DNA from: an uncultured Pelagibacteraceae bacterium
GTDB taxonomy: Bacteria > Pseudomonadota > Alphaproteobacteria > Pelagibacterales > Pelagibacteraceae
Direction: 5' to 3'
Length of the DNA stretch: 64,000 bases
Assembly: GCA_902576335.1 (NCBI GenBank)
Contig: CACGVC010000003.1
Location: forward strand, 21,001 to 85,000
Shown: piece by piece, positions 1 to 10,143 of the stretch
How positions within the stretch are numbered: position 1 is the stretch's first letter
How the letters are laid out: every line of letters begins with the position of its first letter
Notes under the pieces: model-generated
Seen by the model: the letters and a program-made list of their open reading frames with translations, nothing else
Told to the model about the DNA's origin: nothing
The model's database searches: none
Program-made: the position numbers and the translations under genes

Positions 1-365
1 ATTCCATACGTCATAAGATAATCCTTAGCAGCATTTGCTCTTCTTTCACCTAGAGCCAAGTTATACTCTCTTGTGCCTCTTTCATCAGCATGACCTTCAA
101 GCACAATTGTGATCTTTGAATTTTTTCTTAAGTATGCAGCTTGTTTTCTCAAAGTCTCTCTAGAAGCTGTTGTCAAAACTGACTCGTTAGTTGCAAAAAA
201 TACTCTATCAGGAACTCCCGATGCTAAATACTCGACTGTATCTGTCCCAGTATAAACATCTCCCTGCATTTGACCTGTAGTTTTTTTTGAAGTTGCACAA
301 GCAGATAGCGCAAAACATGCAAAAACTATCAATAAAGTGTTTTTAAGAATTTTGTTTAATTTCAT
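1..365 (-). CDS. pal: Peptidoglycan-associated lipoprotein Pal (C-terminus cut by window edge)
   Basis: Manual reverse translation gives MKLNKILKNTLLIVFACFALSACATSKK (lipobox-like) and an OmpA-like TIVLEGHADERGTREYNLALGERRANAAKDYL motif; adjacent to tolB. Confidence 0.9.
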   Translation of the reverse strand, partial: MKLNKILKNTLLIVFACFALSACATSKKTTGQMQGDVYTGTDTVEYLASGVPDRVFFATNESVLTTASRETLRKQAAYLRKNSKITIVLEGHADERGTREYNLALGERRANAAKDYLMTYG

Positions 366-450
366 TATTGCTCCTTGATCAATATTTCTTATTCTTGACT
401 TTTTCACAACTAATTAGATGTTTCAAGTTAAAAAATCAAGATAAATCAGA

Positions 451-1794
451 TTAATTGCTTAATAATGATGACCATGATGGGTCAGAGGCATCTGTAGGGG
501 TTTTTACCATCCTCTCATTATAGCCTGTCAAATCAATAGACCATAATTTAGCAGAAAATCCCTCCCCTTTATCATCAGTTTTAGTTTCTCTATAAAATAT
601 TAAAACTCTACCATTCGGCGACCAAGATGGTGCCTCTTGATAAAAATTTTCAGTCAAAAGTCTCTCTCCACTACCATCTGTTCTCATAACGCCAATATAA
701 AATTTACCTTTATGAAGTTTGGTAAATGCTATCAAGTCACCTCTGGGTGACCAAACAGGCGTACCGTATAAACCTTTACCAAACGAAATTCTTTTAACAT
801 TGCTTCCATCACTTTTCATGACATAAATTTGTTGATAACCACTTCTGTCAGAATTAAAGCAAATAAACTTTCCATCTGGGGAGAAAGATGGAGAGGTGTC
901 AATTGAAGGGTGATTAGTAATTTTTTCTACAATACGGTTTTCTAAATCCATAGTATAAATTTCTGAATTACCATCTTTAGCGAAACTCATAATAATTTTT
1001 TTTCCATTTGGTGAAAAACGTGGAGCAAAAGTCATTCCAGGAAAATCACCAACAACTTCTTGCATTCCTGTCTCAATATCCAAAAGATATACCCGAGGTA
1101 AGTTTCTAAAGTAAGAAAGATAAGTCACCATTTGACTAGTTGGGTTAAACCTTGGTGTTAAAACAAGCTCATTACCCAATGTTAAAAATTTATTATTCGC
1201 TCCATCTTGATCCATTATCGCAAGCTTTTTAATACGTTTAGTTTTTGGACCTTCTTCTGCAACGTAAATTATTCTTGTATCAAAATAACCTTTTTCTCCA
1301 GTTAATCTTTGATATACTTTATCTGTTATTATGTGTCCTACTCTTCTCCAATTTGTTGGAACGGTTGTAAAAGCTAGCGCAACCATTTCCTTTCCAGCAA
1401 GTACATCCCAAAGTCTAAACTCAACTCGTAATTTTTCATCTAAGTAACTTACTTTTCCAGTAATTAATGCTTGAGCTTTAATTAAATTCCAATCTTCAAA
1501 TCTTGGCTTTAAGTTTGCGATATCGGGAGCTTGTAAAAACGCATCTTTATTTAATGGATTAAAAAGACCGGATGTTTTTAAATTTACCTCAATTATCTTT
1601 GAAATTTCTTCACCGATATTTCTTTTTTTTAAAATCTTCTCAAAATTTTGCCTTGAATTTTCATCAATTGATAAAGGTGAGACTGCAATAGGAAGAGGAT
1701 CCAGATTTCCTCTAGTAATGTCTACTTCAATAAGACTAAAACTTTTTGAGGGGATTATAATTAAAAAAATTATTATCTTTATTAGAATTTTCAT
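451..1794 (-). CDS. tolB: Tol-Pal system protein TolB
   Basis: Signal peptide plus repeated WD40-like PD40 blades ([15 protein letters not shown]); next to pal. Confidence 0.93.
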   Translation of the reverse strand: MKILIKIIIFLIIIPSKSFSLIEVDITRGNLDPLPIAVSPLSIDENSRQNFEKILKKRNIGEEISKIIEVNLKTSGLFNPLNKDAFLQAPDIANLKPRFEDWNLIKAQALITGKVSYLDEKLRVEFRLWDVLAGKEMVALAFTTVPTNWRRVGHIITDKVYQRLTGEKGYFDTRIIYVAEEGPKTKRIKKLAIMDQDGANNKFLTLGNELVLTPRFNPTSQMVTYLSYFRNLPRVYLLDIETGMQEVVGDFPGMTFAPRFSPNGKKIIMSFAKDGNSEIYTMDLENRIVEKITNHPSIDTSPSFSPDGKFICFNSDRSGYQQIYVMKSDGSNVKRISFGKGLYGTPVWSPRGDLIAFTKLHKGKFYIGVMRTDGSGERLLTENFYQEAPSWSPNGRVLIFYRETKTDDKGEGFSAKLWSIDLTGYNERMVKTPTDASDPSWSSLLSN

Positions 1795-1803
1795 AAATTT
1801 ATA

Positions 1804-2613
1804 TTATCCCTCTAACATTTCTCTTGCATCAAAGTTTAATTGTAATTCTTTCCATCTTTCATAACCTGTAGTTGGAACCCTTAATGGTTGACATAATTTT
1901 ACCGCTCTAAGCGCACTTTCTGCTAATACTTTATAAAAACCCTGTCCAGGCTTATTCATTCTTGCATGATCTATTATTTCTGATTTAGCTACGGTGCCAT
2001 CTCGTTTTAATTTTAATTTAATTCTAACTAATAAATTTTCATTATAAGGTAATCCTAAAGGTATACTCCAACAACCAAAAATCTGTGCCTTAAGGGCATC
2101 CTCCTCGCTTAGAGATAAACCTGCGTTCTCAACATTTCTTTTTTGATCTTGAGTAACTTTGTCATTTTTCTTTGTGGTTTCAGCTGTTTCTTCTTTTGAT
2201 TTGTCAATTAATGCTGCAATATTGTTTGGATCAAAAAGTTCATCCTTTTCAAACTCTGAAACTTGTTTAACTTCATTATCTATAACTTCTGGGTTTTGCT
2301 TATCCTCTTTGACTTCTTTTTCATTTTTTACTAGATTATCGGGCATTGGAACAGAGTCAGGTTTTATTTTTTTTATTTTCTTAGGTGGTGCCTGCTCAGA
2401 TACTAACTTTTCCTCTTTTTTTTTTACCTCTTCTATAATTTTTTTTGCTTTTGGAGCAAAAGGAATATTTGTTTTGTCTGTAATTTGTATCAATTCTATT
2501 GATACAATTGGAGGAAGATCAATAGGTTTTTTTGATAAAAACGGCAAACTCATAGCGGTTAAAAATATAAATACTGCATGAAAAACTGACGATATAATTA
2601 CACTTTTGTTCAA
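1804..2613 (-). CDS. tolA: TolA/TonB-like cell envelope protein
   Basis: N-terminal TM, long K/E-rich middle, C-terminal TonB-like domain; between tolR and tolB. Confidence 0.75.
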   Translation of the reverse strand: MNKSVIISSVFHAVFIFLTAMSLPFLSKKPIDLPPIVSIELIQITDKTNIPFAPKAKKIIEEVKKKEEKLVSEQAPPKKIKKIKPDSVPMPDNLVKNEKEVKEDKQNPEVIDNEVKQVSEFEKDELFDPNNIAALIDKSKEETAETTKKNDKVTQDQKRNVENAGLSLSEEDALKAQIFGCWSIPLGLPYNENLLVRIKLKLKRDGTVAKSEIIDHARMNKPGQGFYKVLAESALRAVKLCQPLRVPTTGYERWKELQLNFDAREMLEG

Positions 2614-2617
2614 GTCT

Positions 2618-3034
2618 TTACCTTTCCTTATAAGGTTCTGAAATCAAAGCAACCTTTGTAAACCCCGATCCAGATAATAGACCCATTATTTCAAGTACTC
2701 TACCGTAATTAATCGTTTTGTCCCCTCTAACATAAATTCTTGTATCAGTTCTATTTTTTGAGACTGCTAAAACTTTTGCAATTATTTTTTCGTATTCAAC
2801 TTTTGACTCTTGTATAAAAATTTCACCTTTTGAATTAATTGATAAAGTCAGCGGTTCGGCTTCCTCTGGGAGTGAATCTGCAGAACTTTCAGGTAAATCA
2901 ACTTGTACTCCAACCGTAAGTAATGGAGCTGTAACCATAAAAATTATTAAAAGAACGAGCATTACATCTACGAACGGTGTAACATTTATTTCACTCATAG
3001 GTTCTTTAGATGATCTATTAAACTTAAAAGCCAT
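2618..3034 (-). CDS. tolR: TolR/ExbD biopolymer transport protein
   Basis: EINVTPFVDVMLVLLIIFMVTAPL motif. Confidence 0.93.
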   Translation of the reverse strand: MAFKFNRSSKEPMSEINVTPFVDVMLVLLIIFMVTAPLLTVGVQVDLPESSADSLPEEAEPLTLSINSKGEIFIQESKVEYEKIIAKVLAVSKNRTDTRIYVRGDKTINYGRVLEIMGLLSGSGFTKVALISEPYKER

Positions 3035-3037
3035 TAA

Positions 3038-3727
3038 TTAAATTATTGTTAAAAATCTTTTAGAAAAATTTTCTAGTCTCTGAGAATATTTAATTGAATC
3101 ATTATTAAATTTATTATAGGCGACAACTGCTGGTATAGCAGCCAATAAACCTAAAGCAGTCGCAAAAAGAGCTTCTGCTATTCCAGGTGCAACAATTGCC
3201 AAGCTTGTGTTCCGAGAAATTGCAATAGACTGAAATGAATTCATGATTCCCCAAACAGTTCCAAAAAGACCTATAAACGGAGCTGTCGATCCCACTGTGG
3301 CTAAAAAAGTGAAACCTTTACTAATCTTGGTAACTTGTTTTTCAATACCAGTCTCGAGCAGCGTTGTCATTCTGACGTTCAAATCTGTTTTTGATCTTCT
3401 TTTAAGTAAATTTTGCATTGCATCCCTAAAAAGTAAAGCCATTGGATCTTCAGTGGTTGCAGGGAGATTGTTATAAAAAGTTTCTGCAGACTTAGAGTTC
3501 CAAAACTTATTTTCAAATTCTTCGGTAGATTTATTAATTTTTTTGAAAAGCTTAAATTTTTCGAATATTACAGCCCATGAATAAATTGAGCAGGCGATAA
3601 GTATTAAAATAACAGACTTGACTACAATATCTGCTCTTATGAACAAATTCATTAATGAAAAATCAGCACTTGAAGCTAGTCCAACTGCTTGAGATGATAT
3701 ATCAGCTTCCATACCAGCTTCTTTCAC
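3038..3727 (-). CDS. tolQ: TolQ/ExbB proton channel
   Basis: GSTAPFIGLFGTVWGIMNSF and PGIAEALFATALGLLAAIPAVVAYN motifs. Confidence 0.93.
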   Translation of the reverse strand: MKEAGMEADISSQAVGLASSADFSLMNLFIRADIVVKSVILILIACSIYSWAVIFEKFKLFKKINKSTEEFENKFWNSKSAETFYNNLPATTEDPMALLFRDAMQNLLKRRSKTDLNVRMTTLLETGIEKQVTKISKGFTFLATVGSTAPFIGLFGTVWGIMNSFQSIAISRNTSLAIVAPGIAEALFATALGLLAAIPAVVAYNKFNNDSIKYSQRLENFSKRFLTII

Positions 3728-3763
3728 TTAAATGTGTCATGATTTTGACTTATTTATTAAGTT

Positions 3764-4258
3764 TTATTCCTCAATTTTATAAGTTTCATAATAAAAACTA
3801 GCGATTAATATAGCATCAGCCTTATTTGAATCTTTCTTTTTCGATAACTGTGATGAGAAATTCGGAAATATTTCAATAGCTCTTGTTCGACTAGCATCTT
3901 TTTCAGAATTGATTAAATTATAATATTTCTTCCATTTTGTTGGTCTAACAAAAAACATCGGTAACCTCATTGCAGAACAAATACCCTTTATAATTCCAAA
4001 AGACTGACCGAAATTAAACATACTTGTTACTCCTTGCCCCGGCATAGCTGTAACATGCTCTATCACAACTCTTGTTTTAGTCTCAGGATTGCTATTAATT
4101 TTTTTACTAATTTCATTACAAATCTGAGCTCCATTAACCTGTTTTTTGTTCTTTTTTCCTTCGTTCATTACGGGCATTTCAATTACATCTAAAATTTTTC
4201 CATCTTTAAAGAAGCAAATTGAACCAGAAATACCCGGATCTATACCAATTATTAACAT
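3764..4258 (-). CDS. RuvC-like Holliday junction resolvase, resembling the phage-type subfamily
   Basis: IGIDPGISG and VIEHVTAMPGQGVTSMFNFGQSFGIIKG; D/E/D-type RNase H fold motifs; located next to yebC. Confidence 0.75.
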   Translation of the reverse strand: MLIIGIDPGISGSICFFKDGKILDVIEMPVMNEGKKNKKQVNGAQICNEISKKINSNPETKTRVVIEHVTAMPGQGVTSMFNFGQSFGIIKGICSAMRLPMFFVRPTKWKKYYNLINSEKDASRTRAIEIFPNFSSQLSKKKDSNKADAILIASFYYETYKIEE

Positions 4259-4261
4259 AAT

Positions 4262-4984
4262 TTAATTTAGGAACTCTGCATTTGAATATACGTTTTGAAC
4301 ATCATCCTCATCCTCCAATGAGACAAAAAAATTTATTAAAGTTTCGTGATCTTTCTTTGGAATTTGTACATTGTTTAGTGGAACCCACTCTATTCCAGTT
4401 GATATAAAATTACTAATTTTTTTCTCTAAATCTTTTTTAATATTATATATATTGGCTACTGAACATTGAATTTCATGTAATTCTGCATTTGATTTACATT
4501 CTTCAGCACCTGACTCAATTGCTAAATCTAAAATTTTTTCTTCTGAAATTTCATTTTTGTCAATCTTTATAACACCTAACTGCTTAAAATTATGAGAAGC
4601 TGAGCCTTGTGTCCCAAGACTACCTCCAGATTTTTGGAAGATAGTTCTTATTTTCGATGCAGTCCTATTTTTGTTATCTGTTAGTGTCTCCACGATAACA
4701 GCAACTTTATTTGGTCCAAAACCCTCATATCTTAAATTTTCAAAATTTACACCATTGTTTGATGATGATTTATGTACAGCTCGCTCAATATTATCTTTAG
4801 GCATATTTGCAGATCTTGCAGCCTGTATAGCTGATCTTAATCTTGGATTCATATTTGGATCTTTATCTCCCAATTTTGCAGCAACAGTAATTTCTTTTGA
4901 TAACTTGGAGAATATTTTAGACCTTTCTTTATCTGCTTTTCCTTTTTTGTGTTTAATTCCTGCCCAATGTGAATGTCCCGCCAT
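4262..4984 (-). CDS. yebC: YebC/PmpR family regulatory protein
   Basis: MAGHSHWAGIKHKKGKADKERSKIFSKLSKEI N-terminus. Confidence 0.95.
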   Translation of the reverse strand: MAGHSHWAGIKHKKGKADKERSKIFSKLSKEITVAAKLGDKDPNMNPRLRSAIQAARSANMPKDNIERAVHKSSSNNGVNFENLRYEGFGPNKVAVIVETLTDNKNRTASKIRTIFQKSGGSLGTQGSASHNFKQLGVIKIDKNEISEEKILDLAIESGAEECKSNAELHEIQCSVANIYNIKKDLEKKISNFISTGIEWVPLNNVQIPKKDHETLINFFVSLEDEDDVQNVYSNAEFLN

Positions 4985-4987
4985 AAA

Positions 4988-5791
4988 TCAACTATTTTTT
5001 AATTGCTCTCCAAAAATATAACTTTCAACTTTATCTGCTAAACCAGTTTTTATATTACACTCAACGATTACTCCGCATAAAGTAGAATCTCCATTTGCTG
5101 GAAAATGTTTTACAGAATCTTTTTTCATAAATCTATTTAATGAATTATTTTTGTTCATCCCAATTACTGAGTCGTAATCACCACACATTCCTGCATCAGT
5201 TTGATATGCGGTACCGTTTTGTAAAATTCTTGCATCATTAGTTGGTATATGAGTATGTGTACCTACTACAAGCGACGCTTTACCATCAAAATAATGTCCA
5301 ATGGCATTTTTTTCACTCGTAATTTCTCCATGAAAATCAACGACTAAAAAATCAAAATCTTCTCTCAATTTAAACTTATTAATAAATTTATTTGCTGTTT
5401 CAAAAACATCATTACTTTTTTTCATAAAAACGTTTCCAATTAAATTTAAAACTCCAATTTTAAAATTATTTTCAGTTGTGAAAATTTCAAAACCCTTTCC
5501 AGGAGAAGGTTCAAAGAAATTTTCTGGTCTTAATATTCTTTTTTCATTCTCAATAAATTGCATTATATCTTTCTGATCCCAAATATGATTTCCACTTGTA
5601 ATCACATCAACTCCACTTGAAAAGAATTTTTGACAAATTTTTTGTGTTAGACCAACCCCGCTTTCGTCTGCATTTTCTCCATTTACAATTACAAAATCGA
5701 TCTTTCTTTGCTTTTTTTGAGAAGGAAGATCTTCAACTAATTTTGAACATCCTGAACTACCCACAACATCACCTAAAAATAATATTCTCAT
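4988..5791 (-). CDS. YmdB-like metallophosphoesterase (TIGR00282 type)
   Basis: MRILFLGDVVGSSG, VNGENADESGVGLT, VVDFHGE and VGTHTHIPT metal-binding motifs. Confidence 0.9.
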   Translation of the reverse strand: MRILFLGDVVGSSGCSKLVEDLPSQKKQRKIDFVIVNGENADESGVGLTQKICQKFFSSGVDVITSGNHIWDQKDIMQFIENEKRILRPENFFEPSPGKGFEIFTTENNFKIGVLNLIGNVFMKKSNDVFETANKFINKFKLREDFDFLVVDFHGEITSEKNAIGHYFDGKASLVVGTHTHIPTNDARILQNGTAYQTDAGMCGDYDSVIGMNKNNSLNRFMKKDSVKHFPANGDSTLCGVIVECNIKTGLADKVESYIFGEQLKNS

Positions 5792-6330
5792 TCTATAATT
5801 TTTTTTTCTGTCACTACAAAATCAAGTTTTTTGTCATATTTGTTAAGAGGAATACTTTTAACTCTTTGAAAAGAGTATGCCAATCCAATAAGGAGTGGTT
5901 TTTTTTTTCTTTTTATTCTGTGTATATATCTGTCGTAGAAACCACCTCCGTAACCTACTCTGTTCAATTTTTTATCAAAGCTCAATAAGGGTATTAACAA
6001 TATATCTGGAAATTTTATTTTACCATTACTTGGCTCTGGTATGCCAAATTTGTTTATAACTAATGGCTCTTTAGAGCTCCATTGAATAAAATCCATTTGA
6101 AAGTTTTTTTTTATTTTTGGTAAAGAAATAATGTAATTTTTCTTTTCTAATTTTTCCAAAATTTGAATACAATCTAACTCATTATTGTAAGGGTAATATC
6201 CTCCAACTATTTTTCCTTTTATTCCTCTTTTTTTTAAAAGCTTAATAATATTATTATGATTAATTGATTTAACTTTTTGCAACTTTTCTCTGAGCTTTAA
6301 AAATTTTTTTCTAATTTGAGATTTTTTCAC
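5788..6330 (-). CDS. 5-formyltetrahydrofolate cyclo-ligase
   Basis: LLIPLLSFDKKLNRVGYGGGFYDRYI motif. Confidence 0.9.
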   Translation of the reverse strand: MKKSQIRKKFLKLREKLQKVKSINHNNIIKLLKKRGIKGKIVGGYYPYNNELDCIQILEKLEKKNYIISLPKIKKNFQMDFIQWSSKEPLVINKFGIPEPSNGKIKFPDILLIPLLSFDKKLNRVGYGGGFYDRYIHRIKRKKKPLLIGLAYSFQRVKSIPLNKYDKKLDFVVTEKKIIE

Positions 6331-6335
6331 AAAAT

Positions 6336-6779
6336 TTAAGACAAATTTTTTAAATTTGCTTTTTTTATAAAATTTGAAATTTCATTTGTGGCTTCATCAA
6401 TTAATTTTTCATAATTTTGTTGACTTAGCTCAATTTCATTTTTTAAAAGAATATGTTTTGTATTCAATTTACTAATTTCATTCTCCTTTTTATCTCTATA
6501 CTCATATATTAAGGATTTAAGTTCTTTAAACTTATTCGATAAATCATTAAACTCCTTTTTTTTTTGCTCTACTTTTTTTTGTGTCTCATAGTATTCATCC
6601 ATAATTTTAACTGCGGTAATAAGTAAAAGTTTATTTTCACCTAAATTACCAAGATCATTTTTAAATTTATTAAACTTTTGATTTAATTGAATCAATAATT
6701 CTTCCAATTGTTCTTCTTGTCCATCTTCACAAGAAAGTAAAAATTCTTTACCGTTAAATTTAATGCTTACGTTTGCCAT
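6336..6779 (-). CDS. zapA: Cell division protein ZapA
   Basis: VSIKFNGKEFLLSCEDGQEEQLEEL; coiled coil; adjacent to FTHF cyclo-ligase as is common in proteobacteria. Confidence 0.8.
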   Translation of the reverse strand: MANVSIKFNGKEFLLSCEDGQEEQLEELLIQLNQKFNKFKNDLGNLGENKLLLITAVKIMDEYYETQKKVEQKKKEFNDLSNKFKELKSLIYEYRDKKENEISKLNTKHILLKNEIELSQQNYEKLIDEATNEISNFIKKANLKNLS

Positions 6780-7090
6780 TCATCTATTTCATTTAATAAA
6801 ATATCTGTTTCTTGATTTAATTCATCAATTTTTTCTGAAAAATTTAATTGGTTTTTTTTTTCAATTTTTTCTTGTTTCTCAAATTCATCTAATTTCCTCG
6901 ATAATTCATCATGTTCATTAACTAAAGAAGTGTATTTTTTCTCCAGTTCTTTTTTTTCAATTTCTAATTGATTTTTTTGATCCTTAAGATTTTCAATATT
7001 TTTATTTATATTTGGATCATTGAGATCTAAATTTTTTAATTTTGTTAAGGCATCATTTAACTTTTTTTCTTTTTCAGTAAAAAAATTCAT
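6767..7090 (-). CDS. Small coiled-coil protein, hypothetical
   Basis: K/E-rich coiled coil; overlaps zapA start; co-directional. Confidence 0.6.
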   Translation of the reverse strand: MNFFTEKEKKLNDALTKLKNLDLNDPNINKNIENLKDQKNQLEIEKKELEKKYTSLVNEHDELSRKLDEFEKQEKIEKKNQLNFSEKIDELNQETDILLNEIDEWQT

Positions 7091-7141
7091 ATATATATTT
7101 ATATTATTAAATAGATTCTTCTTAGTCTAGACAGGATAATT

Positions 7142-9145
7142 TTGAGTAAACAATACAGAGAATTAGCTAATTGCATTCGATTTCTATCAATTGATGCTGT
7201 ACAAAAAGCCAACTCGGGTCACCCAGGAATGCCTATGGGCATGGCCGATGTAGCGACAGTTTTATTTAAAGATTTTTTAAATTTTAACCCAAATAACCCA
7301 AGTTGGGTAAATAGAGACAGATTTGTTCTTTCTGCCGGTCATGGATCAATGTTGCTTTATTCACTTCTATATCTCACTGGTTATAAAAGTGTTTCTTTAG
7401 ATGATATTAAAAATTTTCGTAAATTGGATTCAATTTGTGCAGGTCATCCTGAATATCACCCTAATACTGGCATTGAGACTACTACAGGTCCTTTAGGGCA
7501 AGGGATATCTAATGCAGTTGGATTTGCTATTTCAGAAGAAATTTTAAAAAAACAAATTGGCAAAAAGATTATTGATCATAAAACTTATGTAATTGCAGGT
7601 GATGGGTGTTTAATGGAAGGAATTAGCCATGAGGCTCTAAGTCTGGCCGGACACCTTAAACTAAAAAATCTCATTATGCTTTTTGATAACAATTCTGTTT
7701 CAATTGATGGTCCCACAAACTTGGCAGTTTCTGACAATCATGAAAAAAGATTTCGAAGTTATGGTTGGGATTATATTAAAATTAATGGGCATAATTATAA
7801 AGAAATATCGAAAGCTCTTAAAAAAGCTCAAAAATCAAAAAAACCTATCGCTATTTCTTGTAAAACTACTATTGGTTATGGATCTCCTAACAAAGGTGGT
7901 AAAGCTTCTTCACATGGCAGTCCACTTGGTGATGATGAAATAAAATTAGTAAGAAAAAAATTAAACTGGAGTCACAATCCCTTTGAAATTCCAAAAAAAT
8001 TATTGAATGAGTGGAAATTAATCGGTGAAAGAGCATTTAAAAAAGCAAAAAAACATGAAAAAATTTTAAGTAAGGAACTTAAAAAATTAGGTTGGTTTGG
8101 ATGGTCAATATCCAATAAATTTAAAAAAGATTTTCCACCAGGATATAATCTTACAAAAAATGCTATTACTGAATCTATAGAAAAAGCAAAAACAGAATAT
8201 TTAAAAAATCTAGAGCCAATGGCAACAAGAAAATGTTCTGAAAGATACTTAGAAATTGTATCAAAACTTCCAAATTTAATTGGTGGATCAGCTGACTTAG
8301 CTGGCTCAAACAACACAAAAACGAAAAATCATAAAATTATAAAGCCAGGTGATTTCTCTGGAAACTATATTCACTATGGGGTAAGAGAACATGCCATGTG
8401 TGGAGTCATGAATGGTATTTCGCTTCATAGTGGTCTAATACCATACGGTGGAACTTTTTTAATATTTAGCGATTACTGTAAGCCATCAATTAGACTAGCG
8501 GCTATGATGAAACAAAAAATCATATATGTTTTTACCCATGACTCTATTGGGCTTGGTGAGGATGGTCCGACTCATCAGCCTGTTGAACAATTAGCAAGTT
8601 TAAGGTCCATTCCTAATTTAAATGTTTTTAGGCCTTCTGACCTTATTGAAACTTTTGAATGCTGGCAATTAGCATTGGAGAGTAAAAGTACACCAAGTGT
8701 GATTGCCTTAACAAGACAGGCAATCAAACCTGTAAGAATTAAAAGATCATCAAAAAATATGTCCTCATTAGGTGCTTATGAAATTTTTAGGACTAATGAT
8801 GATATAAAAGTTACAATTATAGCAACCGGATCTGAAACTAGTTTGGCAAGTGAAGTTGGTCATAAATTGGCCACAGATGGTATCTATTCAAAAATAATAT
8901 CAATGCCTTGTCACGAATTATTTGATCAACAAAGTGAAGGCTACAAAAATGAAATTTTATCAGAAACAAACCTTGTTGTGTCGGTAGAGGCTTCTGAAAC
9001 AAGTTATTGGAAAAAATATACAAACTACGATGGTTTAAATTTTGGAATTGATCATTTTGGGAAAAGCGCTCCATACAAAGATATTTATAATCATTTCGGG
9101 ATAAGCAGTGAGAATATAGTTAAAAAAATTAAAGAAAGGTTATGA
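7142..9145 (+). CDS. tkt: Transketolase
   Basis: Full-length transketolase motifs (GHPGMPMGMADV, GDGCLMEG, DSIGLGEDGPTHQPVEQL); apparent TTG start. Confidence 0.95.
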   Translation: MSKQYRELANCIRFLSIDAVQKANSGHPGMPMGMADVATVLFKDFLNFNPNNPSWVNRDRFVLSAGHGSMLLYSLLYLTGYKSVSLDDIKNFRKLDSICAGHPEYHPNTGIETTTGPLGQGISNAVGFAISEEILKKQIGKKIIDHKTYVIAGDGCLMEGISHEALSLAGHLKLKNLIMLFDNNSVSIDGPTNLAVSDNHEKRFRSYGWDYIKINGHNYKEISKALKKAQKSKKPIAISCKTTIGYGSPNKGGKASSHGSPLGDDEIKLVRKKLNWSHNPFEIPKKLLNEWKLIGERAFKKAKKHEKILSKELKKLGWFGWSISNKFKKDFPPGYNLTKNAITESIEKAKTEYLKNLEPMATRKCSERYLEIVSKLPNLIGGSADLAGSNNTKTKNHKIIKPGDFSGNYIHYGVREHAMCGVMNGISLHSGLIPYGGTFLIFSDYCKPSIRLAAMMKQKIIYVFTHDSIGLGEDGPTHQPVEQLASLRSIPNLNVFRPSDLIETFECWQLALESKSTPSVIALTRQAIKPVRIKRSSKNMSSLGAYEIFRTNDDIKVTIIATGSETSLASEVGHKLATDGIYSKIISMPCHELFDQQSEGYKNEILSETNLVVSVEASETSYWKKYTNYDGLNFGIDHFGKSAPYKDIYNHFGISSENIVKKIKERL

Positions 9146-10143
9146 GAATAAAAGTTGGAATAAATGGATTAGGTAGAATAGGAAGAATGATTATTCGTTC
9201 AATTATTGAAAATAATTACAAAAATATAGAGATCAAACATATAAATAATAGAGCAGATTCAGAAGCAAGCTCAAAACTTTTAAAATATGATTCTATTCAT
9301 GGAAAATTTAATGCAGAAATTAATTTTGATGAGAAAAACTTGATTATTAATAATAATAAAATTTCTTTTACCCAAGAAACTAATTTAAATAATATTGATT
9401 GGAAAAAACATGGTGTAGAGTACGTTTTCGAATGCACTGGTAAATTTAACTCTAAGGACAAATTGGAAACCCATCTAAAAAATGGTGCGAAAAAAGTTAT
9501 TGTTTCTGCCCCATGTAAAAATGCAGATAAAACAATTGTATACGGAGTAAATGAGTTAGAATTGAAAAAAAATGACAAAATCATTTCTGCTGCATCATGC
9601 ACAACTAATTGTCTTGCACCTGTAGCTTTTATTTTAAATAAAAATTTTGAAATTGAAAAAGGTTTTATGACTACTATTCATGCATTCACAAGTGATCAAA
9701 GAATTTTAGACAATTCTCATAAAGATCTAAGAAGAGCAAGATCTGCAAGCCAATCTATTGTTCCAACTTCAACTGGTGCGTCAAAGGCAATAGGCGAAAT
9801 AATTCCTTCTCTTAAAGGTAAATTAGAAGGTATAGCAATGAGGGTGCCAACACCAAATGTTTCTTTAATTGAACTTGTGTTTTGTACAAAAAAAGATTTG
9901 AGTATCGAAAAAATAAATTCAGTGTTTCAAAGTTTTAGTAAAAAAAATAAAGTTCTTGAATTCACAAAAGAAAAACTTGTATCTATAGATTTCAATCATA
10001 ATCCTGCTTCGTCAATTATTGATGGAAGTTTAACGAATGTAATAGGGAAAAAAATGGGTAAAATTTCAGCGTGGTATGATAATGAGTGGGGTTTTTCAAA
10101 CAGGATGTGTGATATTGCACAACACCTTTATAAAATTTCTTAA
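9142..10143 (+). CDS. gap: Glyceraldehyde-3-phosphate dehydrogenase
   Basis: KVGINGLGRIGR, SAASCTTNCLAPVA active site, WYDNEWGFSNRM. Confidence 0.96.
   Translation: MRIKVGINGLGRIGRMIIRSIIENNYKNIEIKHINNRADSEASSKLLKYDSIHGKFNAEINFDEKNLIINNNKISFTQETNLNNIDWKKHGVEYVFECTGKFNSKDKLETHLKNGAKKVIVSAPCKNADKTIVYGVNELELKKNDKIISAASCTTNCLAPVAFILNKNFEIEKGFMTTIHAFTSDQRILDNSHKDLRRARSASQSIVPTSTGASKAIGEIIPSLKGKLEGIAMRVPTPNVSLIELVFCTKKDLSIEKINSVFQSFSKKNKVLEFTKEKLVSIDFNHNPASSIIDGSLTNVIGKKMGKISAWYDNEWGFSNRMCDIAQHLYKIS

Noticed and set aside
2159-2581. Plus-strand 140-aa ORF
   Set aside because: Fully antisense to tolA; S/F-rich product is the mirror of a K/E-rich coding region; no family motif.
4671-5988. Plus-strand ORFs 4671-5021 and 5617-5988
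   Set aside because: Antisense to yebC, the metallophosphoesterase and FTHF cyclo-ligase; spurious shadow ORFs.
6320-6345. 6S RNA (ssrS) expected near zapA / FTHF cyclo-ligase
   Set aside because: Only about 5 bp separate the two genes, so there is no room for a 6S RNA here.
7683-9602. ORFs 7683-7943 (+), 7972-8316 (-), 8838-9074 (-), 9297-9602 (-)
   Set aside because: Alternative-frame or antisense ORFs inside tkt and gap, which have strong motifs in their own frames.
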